Origin: an uncultured Lysobacterales bacterium
Lineage (GTDB): Bacteria; Pseudomonadota; Gammaproteobacteria; Xanthomonadales; SZUA-36
Length of the DNA: 39,128 nucleotides
Assembly: GCA_947258865.1 (NCBI GenBank)
Contig: CAMYKC010000002.1
Coordinates: 1 to 39,128, forward strand
Reading direction: 5' to 3'
Shown: in pieces, positions 24,060-31,780 of the stretch
Numbering within the stretch: position 1 is the first letter of the stretch
Layout of the letters: every line of letters starts with the position of its first letter
Made by a program: the position numbers and the translations under genes
Notes under the pieces: generated by a model
What the model saw: only the letters and a program-made list of their open reading frames with translations
What the model was told of the DNA's origin: nothing
The model's database searches: none

Positions 24060-25805
24060 CTAAGATTTATCGAGTGCTTCAGCAACCCGTGCCTGTTCGG
24101 TCATCACGCCTGCGGGAGTCCGGTCTCCGTAGGAACTCAGGTATTCGCCGATGCTGGCAAGCTCCTGCTTCCAGGCTTCCGTATCCACTTCCAGCAAGGC
24201 CTGCATGGTCTCGGCCGGCACCTCGATGCCATCAATATTGAGATCACCGGGTAAAGGTATCCCGCCGATCGGTGTTTCCAGGGCATCGACTTCACCGGCG
24301 CAGCGCTTGATGACCCAGTCCAGAACGCGCATGTTTTCGCCGAATCCCGGCCACATGAAACGGCCATCGGCATCCTTGCGGAACCAGTTGACATGGAAGA
24401 TTTTCGGTAGTTTGTCGGACTTGTCTGAGAAGCTCAACCAATGAGTCCAGTAGTCGGCGAAGTTATAACCACAGAATGGCTTCATGGCCATTGGATCCCG
24501 ACGAACCACGCCCACTTCGGCAATGTTGGCCGCCGTGGTCTCAGAAGCCATGGAGGCCCCCATCAGGACACCATGATTCCAGGATTTACTTTCCATCACC
24601 AGTGGCACCAACCGTTCTCTTCGCCCGCCGAAGATGATAGCGGAGAGTGGGACGCCGGCAGGCGCTTCGGCCTTTTCAGAGTACGAAGGGCACTGCGACA
24701 TGTGGACCGTGAATCTTGAATTCGGATGCGCAGCAGGGCCATTTGCCGGATCGTAAGGATTACCCTTCCAGTCCGTGACCGGTACACGGTCATCCAGGCC
24801 TTCCCACCAGGGCTGGTTGTCTTCGGTGACCGCGACATTGGTAAAGATTGCATCGTGATCCAGCATGGCCAGCGCGCTGGGATTGGTGTCCTCGGCCGTA
24901 CCTGGAGCAACCCCAAAAAAGCCGGATTCCGGATTGATAGCCCACATGCGGCCGTCATCCCCAACCCGCATCCAGCAGATATCGTCACCAATGGTCCAGA
25001 CTTTCCAGCCTCTGTAGACTTTCGGCGGAATCAGCATCGCCAGGTTGGTTTTACCGCAGGCCGACGGGAATGCCGCGGCAATGTAATAAGTTTTCCCCTC
25101 GGGGCTTTCGAGCCCGAGAATCAGCATATGTTCGGCCAGCCATCCCTCGGTGCGGGCCTGGTAACTGGCGATGCGCAGGGCATGGCATTTCTTACCGAGC
25201 AGGGCGTTACCGCCGTATCCGGATCCGTAACTCTGAATCTCCAGGTCTTCGGGAAAATGCATGATAAAACGGCGGTCGGGATCGAGCTCACCCACGGAGT
25301 GCCATCCCTTGATGAATGAACCTTCACGTTCGATACGGCGCAGTGCCTCGTCACCCATGCGCGTCATCAGTTTCATGTTGCAAACGACATAGCTGCTGTC
25401 GGTGATCTCGACTCCGCAGCGCGACAAGGGTGAGTCGATCGGACCCATGCAGTAGGGAATCACGTACATCGTTCTGCCCCGCATGCACCCGCTATACAAT
25501 TCGCGCATTTTGGCCTTTGCTTCACCCGGGTCCATCCAGTGATTGTTCGGACCCGCGTCTTCTTCCTTGCTGGTGCAAACGTAGGTTAAATGCTCAACGC
25601 GGGCAACGTCGGTCGGGTCTGACCGGTGCAACCAGCAATTGGGATGTGTTTCCGGATTCAGCTGAAAAAACCCGCCCTCGGATTGCAGCCGCCTGGCCAT
25701 GGCATCGTATTCTTCGACTGAGCCGTTGCACCAGTGAATCTCGTCTGGCTGGGTCAGTTCGGCTACTTCATCAATCCAATTTTTCAACTTTTGATTGCTC
25801 GTCAC
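24060..25805 (-). CDS. pckG: Phosphoenolpyruvate carboxykinase (GTP)
   Basis: A 581-residue cytosolic enzyme that converts oxaloacetate and GTP to PEP, the entry step of gluconeogenesis. It belongs to the GTP class: the kinase-1a P-loop AAFPSACGKTNLAM (about 245-257) with the reactive cysteine, TIGDDICWM (metal site), RCGVEITDSSYVV and the FGGRRE (kinase-3a) region. Full length. The GTG start at 25805 has AGAGGAAAATAGC in front. It fits a fatty-acid-burning lifestyle with fadE nearby. Many gammaproteobacteria use the ATP form instead. Confidence 0.96.
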   Translation of the reverse strand: MTSNQKLKNWIDEVAELTQPDEIHWCNGSVEEYDAMARRLQSEGGFFQLNPETHPNCWLHRSDPTDVARVEHLTYVCTSKEEDAGPNNHWMDPGEAKAKMRELYSGCMRGRTMYVIPYCMGPIDSPLSRCGVEITDSSYVVCNMKLMTRMGDEALRRIEREGSFIKGWHSVGELDPDRRFIMHFPEDLEIQSYGSGYGGNALLGKKCHALRIASYQARTEGWLAEHMLILGLESPEGKTYYIAAAFPSACGKTNLAMLIPPKVYRGWKVWTIGDDICWMRVGDDGRMWAINPESGFFGVAPGTAEDTNPSALAMLDHDAIFTNVAVTEDNQPWWEGLDDRVPVTDWKGNPYDPANGPAAHPNSRFTVHMSQCPSYSEKAEAPAGVPLSAIIFGGRRERLVPLVMESKSWNHGVLMGASMASETTAANIAEVGVVRRDPMAMKPFCGYNFADYWTHWLSFSDKSDKLPKIFHVNWFRKDADGRFMWPGFGENMRVLDWVIKRCAGEVDALETPIGGIPLPGDLNIDGIEVPAETMQALLEVDTEAWKQELASIGEYLSSYGDRTPAGVMTEQARVAEALDKS

Positions 25806-25930
25806 GCTATTTTCCTCTCATGGGTGGGCGCCAGGTCCGGAATGTACAAATTCGATGCGAAAAATAAATGGTATCGCCTTGCTGTGCAATGAGCCAAATC
25901 ATTCTAATGCGGGAATTTCCAATCAGAGGA

Positions 25931-26509
25931 TCACGATGGAATCAGGGTTCTGATCACGTGTTCGATGTAAGCATCGAACTCCTCGCTGGTCAGGCTGGGG
26001 GTCTGGTGTTGTCGCTGCAGTTGCAGGAAGCCGAGATAGACGGAGTAGGTGAGCCTGGCCTGGTTGCGTGCCTTCACGGCATCCAGCCCCAATTCCTCGA
26101 AAGCGGCCGACAGGTGTTCCAGGCGCCGTTCGGCCACGCGCTCGAGCACCGGCTCCACCTGGGGATGCCCCGCCGCTGCGCACAACTCACTGTAAACCTC
26201 GTGCGTGAGTTTTTCTTTACCTACACGCCGGAAAAATGAAACCAGGCGGTCACGTGGATGATCGATTTCACCCAAAGCGCGGTTCAGGTTACGCCCGTCA
26301 TGTTCTTCCCATCGTTGCAAAGCCTTGACAAGCAGCGACTCCCGGCCAGAAAAATGCCAGTAGAAACTGCCTTTCGTGATGCCCATTCTGCGCGCCAGCG
26401 GCTCCACCGCCAGCGCCTGGACACCGTTTTCGGCGATCAACTCCAGCGCCTCCCGCTCCCAGTCTTCCGCTGACAGCGTTACCTTCTCATTTTTTTTCAA
26501 AGGTTCCAT
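25931..26509 (-). CDS. TetR-family transcriptional regulator
   Basis: 192 residues. The N-terminal helix-turn-helix (about 15-60) reads REALELIAENGVQALAVEPL, then ARRMGITKGSFYWHFSGRES, a textbook TetR recognition helix. The C-terminal ligand domain is helical and not assignable. AAGGAAGC precedes the ATG. It is divergent from fadE, and an inverted repeat sits over the fadE promoter, so fadE and its own gene are probable targets and an acyl-CoA or fatty acid the probable inducer; this is inference. Confidence 0.92.
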   Translation of the reverse strand: MEPLKKNEKVTLSAEDWEREALELIAENGVQALAVEPLARRMGITKGSFYWHFSGRESLLVKALQRWEEHDGRNLNRALGEIDHPRDRLVSFFRRVGKEKLTHEVYSELCAAAGHPQVEPVLERVAERRLEHLSAAFEELGLDAVKARNQARLTYSVYLGFLQLQRQHQTPSLTSEEFDAYIEHVIRTLIPS

Positions 26510-26570
26510 GCTTCCTTTGAATTTCCAAATCCTGGTTAATAGCCAAGTTTACCCTGTTTCGATTTACTTG

Positions 26571-26599
26571 TTGACTTGCGTCATTGGGTTTTCCATACT
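26571..26599 (+). promoter_or_regulatory. Probable fadE promoter
   Basis: TTGACT (26571-26576) and CATACT (26594-26599) are spaced by 17 bases and lie in the gap between tetR and fadE. The -10 is inside the inverted repeat at 26593-26610. The match to sigma-70 consensus is good at -35 and moderate at -10. Confidence 0.5.
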
Positions 26600-26610
26600 C
26601 TGGCGTATGG
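26593..26610. promoter_or_regulatory. Candidate TetR operator
   Basis: CCATAC-tctggc-GTATGG is a perfect inverted repeat with 6-bp arms. It overlaps the -10 of the candidate fadE promoter, where a repressor would block polymerase. A further GTATG half-site follows at about 26616. The adjacent tetR gene is the likely source of the binding protein. Confidence 0.55.
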
Positions 26611-26722
26611 TCATTGTATGATGGCCGGTCTTGTATATACGTGACCGATATCAACCAGACGTCAACAAGGCATCTTCACCGGGAGAAGATGCAGACGAAA
26701 CAAGGCGTTCAGGAGGATTCTC

Positions 26723-29191
26723 ATGACCTGGCTAATGCTTTTGGCACTATTAGGTATTTCAATTGGCTGCGCTTTCTATGGCACCAGCCTGTTCGCGTGG
26801 ACCGCAGCCATGGCTGCGGGCATCGTGGTACTTGCAGCAACCGGCTCAGTACCGTTGCTCAGTCTCGTGGTCATCGTGGTAATTTTTGCGGCTATCGCGG
26901 TGCCACTGAATGTCAAACCCTGGCGCCAGCAATTGATCAGCGGGCCATTTCTCAGGCAATTCAGGCGCATGCTTCCGGATATTTCCGAAACAGAGCAGGT
27001 TGCTCTGGATGCGGGCACGGTTGGCTGGGAAGGTGAACTGTTCGCAGGTAAGCCGGAGTGGAGGTTACTCAAGCAGCAACCTTATCTTTCCCTGACCGTT
27101 GAGGAGCAGGCTTTTGTCGATGGGCCGGTAGAGGAATTGTGTCATATGCTGAATTCGTGGGAGATCACCCACAATGATGCCGACCTCAACCCGGAAACCT
27201 GGGAATTTCTCAAGCAGAACCGCTTCTTCGGACTGATCATCCCCAAGGAATACAGTGGTCTGGGCTTCTCAGCCATGGCGCATCGCGCCGTATTGCAGAA
27301 AATTTCGTCCGTTTGCGCCGTCGCTGCTTCTACCGTAGCGGTACCGAACTCGCTCGGCCCTGGTGAACTCCTGCTGCACTATGGCACCGAGGAACAGAAA
27401 AACCACTTTCTACCCCGCCTGGCGCGCGGTGAGGACATCCCCTGTTTTGGATTGACCGGCCCAACGGCTGGGTCCGATGCGACTTCGATTCCGGATTACG
27501 GCATCGTTTGCAAACAAAAATACAAGGGCAAGGAAGTAGTCGGGATTCGCATGAATTTCGACAAGCGTTACATCACGCTGGCGCCGGTCGCGACGATCAT
27601 CGGCATCGCATTCCGCTTGTATGATCCAGACGGATTGCTGGGGGAGAAAGAAGACCTGGGAATCAGCCTGGCGCTTATCCCCCGGGAAACCAAAGGCATG
27701 GATATCGGCCGCCGGCACATGCCGGTAAACCTTCCATTCCAAAATGGGCCGATCCGGGGTAAGGACGTCTTCGTTCCCGTGGAGTCACTCATCGGCGGCG
27801 TCGAAATGGCAGGGCAAGGCTGGCGCATGCTGGTCGAGTGCCTGTCGGTAGGCCGGGCGATCTCACTGCCATCGACCTCCACCGGCGGCGCAAAGATGGG
27901 CGCACTGGCAACAGGCGCATATTCCCGTATTCGCAAGCAGTTCAATTTGCCGATCGGGCGATTCGAGGGAATCGAAGCCGCCCTGGCACGCATCGCCGGG
28001 AATGCCTACGCAACCTCGGCGCTCTCCCGAATGACGGCTACCGCCGTTGACCTGGGTGAGAAACCCGCCGTGCCTTCAGCGATCGCCAAGTACCACACCA
28101 CGGAAATGGCGAGGGACATCATTAAAGATGCAATGGATGTTCACGGCGGTAAGGGGGTAGTCCTGGGTCCACGGAATTACCTTGGTCGTGGCTGGGAGGG
28201 CATACCGGTATCGATAACGGTCGAAGGCGCTAACATCATGACACGAAACCTGATGATTTTCGGTCAGGGCGCCATCCGCTGTCACCCCTATGTGCTGAAA
28301 GAAATGCAGGCGGCGCGAATCGAAAATGTGTCGGAGCGAATCGATCGTTTTGACGACCTGCTGTTCTCACACGTCGGTTACTCCATCCGGAACGCCGTCA
28401 GAACCCTGCTTCTCGGCCTGAGCTTCGGTAAATTTACAAGCGTGCCTCACGACAGGAAGACAGCCAAGTACTACAAGAAATTGTCTCGTTATTCAGCCGC
28501 ACTGGCCTTCGTGTCCGATGTTTCTATGCTGACACTGGGTGGCAAGCTGAAGCAAAAAGAGCATATATCTGCTCGCCTGGGTGACGTTCTCAGCCACCTG
28601 TATATCTGCTCCGCCATGCTCAAACGTTACGAATCAGAAGGGCGGCCGGCAGCTGACCAGGCCATACTTGCCTGGGCGTTCCATAACGCGATTTACAAGA
28701 TTCAGAACGCCCTTCGACTGGTGGTCGATAATTTCCCCAACCGCTATATGAGATCCATGCTGCGGCTGGTTGTATTTCCGTTTGGACGCCGTGAAAAAGC
28801 ACCTGGCGACCGCCTGACTCACCGGGTGGCGCAATTGTTGCTGATACCATCTGATTCCCGTGAGAGGCTGACCCATGGCGTATTCAAATCCGACACGTCG
28901 AATCATCCGATTTGCTTCATGGAACAGGCGCTCCCACAAGTGATCCATGCCGAACCACTCGAACGCAGGTTGCTGAAAGCACTCAAGCACGGGGAGATCG
29001 AAGGAATCACCTGGGACGAACAGGTCAAAGACGCCCTCGACAAGTCGGTTTTAAGCAAGGAAGAGGTGGACATCCTGGTGCACGTCAGGGAACTCGTGAT
29101 GGAGATCATCGCAGTGGATGATTTCGACGTCGAGGAACTTCGCCTGGGCAGAAAACCAGAACCGCGGCTCGACACTCAACACGCGGCCTGA
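26723..29191 (+). CDS. fadE: FadE-type acyl-CoA dehydrogenase, membrane-anchored
   Basis: 822 residues, the length of the large FadE class that makes the first double bond in fatty acid beta-oxidation. The N-terminus has hydrophobic helices (about 1-62). The dehydrogenase core has FGLIIPKEYSGLGFSAMAHR, CFGLTGPTAGSDATSIPD (FAD/substrate region), DVHGGKGVVLGPRNYLG and EGANIMTRNLMIFGQG. The C-terminal extension (about 540-822) is the DUF1974 type. AGGAGG lies six bases before the ATG. It is divergent from tetR. Confidence 0.95.
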   Translation: MTWLMLLALLGISIGCAFYGTSLFAWTAAMAAGIVVLAATGSVPLLSLVVIVVIFAAIAVPLNVKPWRQQLISGPFLRQFRRMLPDISETEQVALDAGTVGWEGELFAGKPEWRLLKQQPYLSLTVEEQAFVDGPVEELCHMLNSWEITHNDADLNPETWEFLKQNRFFGLIIPKEYSGLGFSAMAHRAVLQKISSVCAVAASTVAVPNSLGPGELLLHYGTEEQKNHFLPRLARGEDIPCFGLTGPTAGSDATSIPDYGIVCKQKYKGKEVVGIRMNFDKRYITLAPVATIIGIAFRLYDPDGLLGEKEDLGISLALIPRETKGMDIGRRHMPVNLPFQNGPIRGKDVFVPVESLIGGVEMAGQGWRMLVECLSVGRAISLPSTSTGGAKMGALATGAYSRIRKQFNLPIGRFEGIEAALARIAGNAYATSALSRMTATAVDLGEKPAVPSAIAKYHTTEMARDIIKDAMDVHGGKGVVLGPRNYLGRGWEGIPVSITVEGANIMTRNLMIFGQGAIRCHPYVLKEMQAARIENVSERIDRFDDLLFSHVGYSIRNAVRTLLLGLSFGKFTSVPHDRKTAKYYKKLSRYSAALAFVSDVSMLTLGGKLKQKEHISARLGDVLSHLYICSAMLKRYESEGRPAADQAILAWAFHNAIYKIQNALRLVVDNFPNRYMRSMLRLVVFPFGRREKAPGDRLTHRVAQLLLIPSDSRERLTHGVFKSDTSNHPICFMEQALPQVIHAEPLERRLLKALKHGEIEGITWDEQVKDALDKSVLSKEEVDILVHVRELVMEIIAVDDFDVEELRLGRKPEPRLDTQHAA

Positions 29192-29229
29192 TAGAGATAT
29201 CCGTAGCGAAAGTTCGCTGCTATACTTCT

Positions 29230-29276
29230 GGCCCCGCCCGAATCCGATTTTAATCTTTTCGGATTTGGGCGGGGCC
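29230..29276 (+). terminator. Long hairpin after fadE
   Basis: GGCCCCGCCCGAATCCGA (29230-29247) pairs with TCGGATTTGGGCGGGGCC (29259-29276), 17 of 18 positions, with an 11-base T-rich loop. It starts 38 bases after the fadE stop. There is no long U-tract after the stem. It separates fadE from the B12 riboswitch. Confidence 0.7.
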
Positions 29277-29304
29277 ATTGCTTTGGGTGCCCGGGAAAAC
29301 ATGT

Positions 29305-29545
29305 CCTTCTGATACCAACCAGGACACCGCCGGGTGAAACGGGAAGCCAGTGAAAATCTGGCACTGCCCCCGCAACGGTAAACGAGTCGGCCCGCATCAT
29401 GCGGGCTCTTGCGGTCACAAGCCACTGCACGACGTGTGGGAAGGCACCGCAAGGATCCAGTCGATCTGGCCGGATCACTCGTGAGTCCGGAGACCGGCCC
29501 AGGGTTCGCAGTAACCGCGTTGCGGAGGGCAACCTGGGTCTGTGG
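29305..29545 (+). ncRNA. Cobalamin (B12) riboswitch leader of btuB
   Basis: The conserved core is plain: GGTGAAACGGGAA and GCCAGTGAAAATCTGGCACTG followed by GCCCCCGCAACGGTAA (to about 29380), a variable hairpin (29390-29406, GCCCGCAT/ATGCGGGC), AAGCCACTG and GGGAAGGC (about 29419-29445), and the B12-box-like GAGTCCGGAGACCGGCC (29483-29499). CCCAGGGTT (29498-29506) and AACCTGGG (29531-29538) form a likely expression-platform stem. Bound adenosylcobalamin would shut off btuB. End coordinates are approximate. Confidence 0.95.
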
Positions 29546-29596
29546 ATTCCTCCCGGCCCCTTTTCTCCGCAGCGCAGTGTAACGCGGGTGTGCGCT

Positions 29597-29603
29597 GAGG
29601 AGG
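29597..29603 (+). promoter_or_regulatory. btuB ribosome binding site
   Basis: GAGGAGG lies four bases before TTG 29608 and sixteen before ATG 29620, so it supports the TTG start. CCTCC at 29549-29553, in the riboswitch 3' part, could pair with it and hide it when B12 is bound; this is inference. Confidence 0.65.
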
Positions 29604-29607
29604 CAAA

Positions 29608-31410
29608 TTGAAATCCCATATGAATCTGGCTGCGTTGATGATGACCGCGGCATGCAGTCCCGGCTTGCTGACAGCCGAAGAAATCGATACCTATGAACTC
29701 AAGCCAAACCTGGTGGTGACGCCATCGCGAATGGCGGAATCACGGGGCGACCCCCTGGCCTCTGTCTCCGTCATCACTCGCGTAGACATTGAACTTTCTG
29801 TCGCAGAAGATCTGTTGGAGCTGCTTCGCCTGCAACCCGGGGTGGATATCGTCCGCACTGGGGGCGCGGGCACGCAGACCAGCGTATTCCTGCGCGGAAG
29901 CAATTCGAATCACGTGCTCGTGCTTATTGACGGCGTTCGGGTAAGTTCGGCCAATACCGGTGCCTATGTATGGGAACAACTGCCCCTGAACCAGGTGGAG
30001 CGGATTGAAATCGTACGCGGCCCCCGTGGCAGCCTTTACGGGTCTGATTCCATTGGCGGTGTGATCCAGGTGTTCACACGCAGCAATCCAGAGCCCTATG
30101 CGAGAATTACCGGCGGCAGTTACCGCACGACCGAGTTTGAGGGCGGCCTCGGTTATGAAGGGGAAAGCAGCCGTATAAGCCTAAATGCCGGCTACCGTGA
30201 TGCAGATGGCTTTTCAGCCCAAAATCCGAACGGCTTCAGCTATGACCCGGACGATGACGGATTCAGGACGGTTAACCTCGGTATCAAGGGCTCAGCGGAC
30301 GCAGGCCATGGGGGATGGCGGTACAGCATACTGGCGCTTGACAGCGAGTCGGAATTTGACCAGGGCGAATCCGATACCGAGCAGCTTATCGCGTCTCTTG
30401 AATTCCATGGCAGCTTCTTACCTGACTGGGATTATCAACTGCTGGGCGGATATATTCGGGATGAACTGTTCACTGATTTCGGCTTCTTCACGACGAAGTT
30501 CAAATCGAATCGATTCGAGCTCAGCTGGCAAAACCAGTTCAGAACCGGACCACACGGAAATCTCAGCTTCGGTATTGATTATTACCGTGAAGACGGAAAT
30601 TCCGGGGTTTCATGGGACGAAAATCGCAATAATACGGCGCTGTTCGCCAGCTACGATCATCGTTTCAACAAGCTGCGCCTGCAATTGGGTGGACGGCTGG
30701 ATAACAACAGCCGGTTCGGAAGCGAGTTTACCGGTCAGATCGCTCTTGGATATGACATCGGAGAAGCATGGCAAATCATGGGCAGCTACGGGTCTGCTTT
30801 TCGCGGCCCCAACCTCAGCGAACAGTTTTCACCTGGTTTTGGCGGCATGTTTGCTGGTAACCCCAACCTGGATCCGGAATCCTCGACTTCGGGCGAACTG
30901 GGCCTGCGCTGGCGACATGAAGCAGCAGGCACATTCTCTGCAGCCGTTTACCGTACCGATGTCAATGACCTGATTGCTTTCAACGGCGAATTTTTCCAGG
31001 CGATCAATATCGACGAGGCACGCCTGGAAGGGCTGGAACTGGAATACAGCTTCAGCCGGGCTGACTGGTTGCTGAATGCCAACGCAACCTTTCAGAACAC
31101 CGAGAACCGCACCACGGGCGATTCCTTGTTACGGCGGCCGGATGAAAAAGGCTCCATCTCGCTGACCAGACAGTTTGCAAACAGCTCCTGGCTGGGAATG
31201 GAATGGTTTTATTCGGGTAAAAGAAAGGACTTCGGCGGTATCACCCTGGATAGTTATACCTTGCTGAATCTGCGAGCCGGTTGGGCTTTCTCGCCCGCCT
31301 GGCGGGCGGAACTCCGAGCTGAGAACCTGCTGGATGAAACATACGAGCCTGCGTTTGGCTTCAATGCCGCGGGCCGGTCCTGGTTTGTTTCTCTTGCCTG
31401 GACCCCTTGA
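29608..31410 (+). CDS. btuB: TonB-dependent vitamin B12 receptor BtuB
   Basis: 600 residues. After a signal peptide (about 1-23) comes the plug: VVTPSRMAESRGDPLASVSV, ELLRLQPGVDIVRTGG, QTSVFLRGSNSNHVLVLIDG and ERIEIVRGPRGSLYGSDSIG, then a 22-strand-like barrel ending SWFVSLAWTP. The preceding B12 riboswitch and the BtuB-type plug set the substrate as cobalamin; the barrel is of ordinary length. The TTG at 29608 is favoured by the ribosome site spacing. Its 3' end overlaps the opposite-strand ygbA-like frame by 50 bp. Confidence 0.93.
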   Translation: MKSHMNLAALMMTAACSPGLLTAEEIDTYELKPNLVVTPSRMAESRGDPLASVSVITRVDIELSVAEDLLELLRLQPGVDIVRTGGAGTQTSVFLRGSNSNHVLVLIDGVRVSSANTGAYVWEQLPLNQVERIEIVRGPRGSLYGSDSIGGVIQVFTRSNPEPYARITGGSYRTTEFEGGLGYEGESSRISLNAGYRDADGFSAQNPNGFSYDPDDDGFRTVNLGIKGSADAGHGGWRYSILALDSESEFDQGESDTEQLIASLEFHGSFLPDWDYQLLGGYIRDELFTDFGFFTTKFKSNRFELSWQNQFRTGPHGNLSFGIDYYREDGNSGVSWDENRNNTALFASYDHRFNKLRLQLGGRLDNNSRFGSEFTGQIALGYDIGEAWQIMGSYGSAFRGPNLSEQFSPGFGGMFAGNPNLDPESSTSGELGLRWRHEAAGTFSAAVYRTDVNDLIAFNGEFFQAINIDEARLEGLELEYSFSRADWLLNANATFQNTENRTTGDSLLRRPDEKGSISLTRQFANSSWLGMEWFYSGKRKDFGGITLDSYTLLNLRAGWAFSPAWRAELRAENLLDETYEPAFGFNAAGRSWFVSLAWTP

Positions 31411-31636
31411 GCTGCCGGCGGAGTTCCATCGGGTGTTCGACTCGCCGCAATTTGTCGACAAGGTGTGTCAGCGCCCGCCATGGATGACGCCAGGTCATCC
31501 GCGGGCCGGCGAAGCGCATCACGTCTCTCGCCATCTCTCTTTGTGCGGGCTTGTAACAATGAATCGGGCAATTGGCGCAAGTCGGCTTGTTAGAGCCATA
31601 GGGACATTTCTCCAGCCGTCTTTCCGCGTATTGCAT
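31361..31636 (-). CDS. YgbA-like 'nitrous oxide-stimulated promoter' family protein, N-terminus unclear
   Basis: The conserved YgbA core is evident: KPTCANCPIHCYKP and VMRFAGPRMTWRHPWRALTH. The homologous frame goes on upstream of the ATG at 31636 to CPDC (Cys codon at 31657) and stays open to a stop at 31718-31720, but has no ATG, GTG or TTG there. E. coli YgbA has a further helix (REKRT...IYC) before that CxxC, not visible here. Either a rare start (for example ATT at 31700-31702), a frameshift near 31685, or an N-terminally eroded gene. Four to six cysteines suggest a metal or Fe-S site. It is divergent from apbE, with an FNR-like box between. The last 50 bases lie antisense to btuB. Confidence 0.7.
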   Translation of the reverse strand: MQYAERRLEKCPYGSNKPTCANCPIHCYKPAQREMARDVMRFAGPRMTWRHPWRALTHLVDKLRRVEHPMELRRQLKGSRQEKQTRTGPRH

Positions 31637-31725
31637 GAGCTTGGCACAATCCGGACAAAGGCTGCCCTTTGCCTGACCATCGTTTACCCATGGTTCGAGA
31701 ATAGCGGTATTTTCAAGTCATCTAT

Positions 31726-31739
31726 TTGACCGGTATCAA
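31726..31739. promoter_or_regulatory. FNR/DNR-type binding site between ygbA-like gene and apbE
   Basis: TTGAC-CGGT-ATCAA differs from the FNR/DNR consensus TTGAT-N4-ATCAA at one base. Its centre (31732.5) is 41.5 bases from a start point near 31774 for apbE (-10-like TATCCT 31765-31770) and near 31691 for the ygbA-like gene (-10-like TATTCT 31698-31703 on the minus strand). That is class II activator spacing in both directions. The -10 matches are moderate. Confidence 0.6.
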
Positions 31740-31780
31740 ATCTCACTGAATTCCCGGTATTTGATATCCTGACTCTCGCC

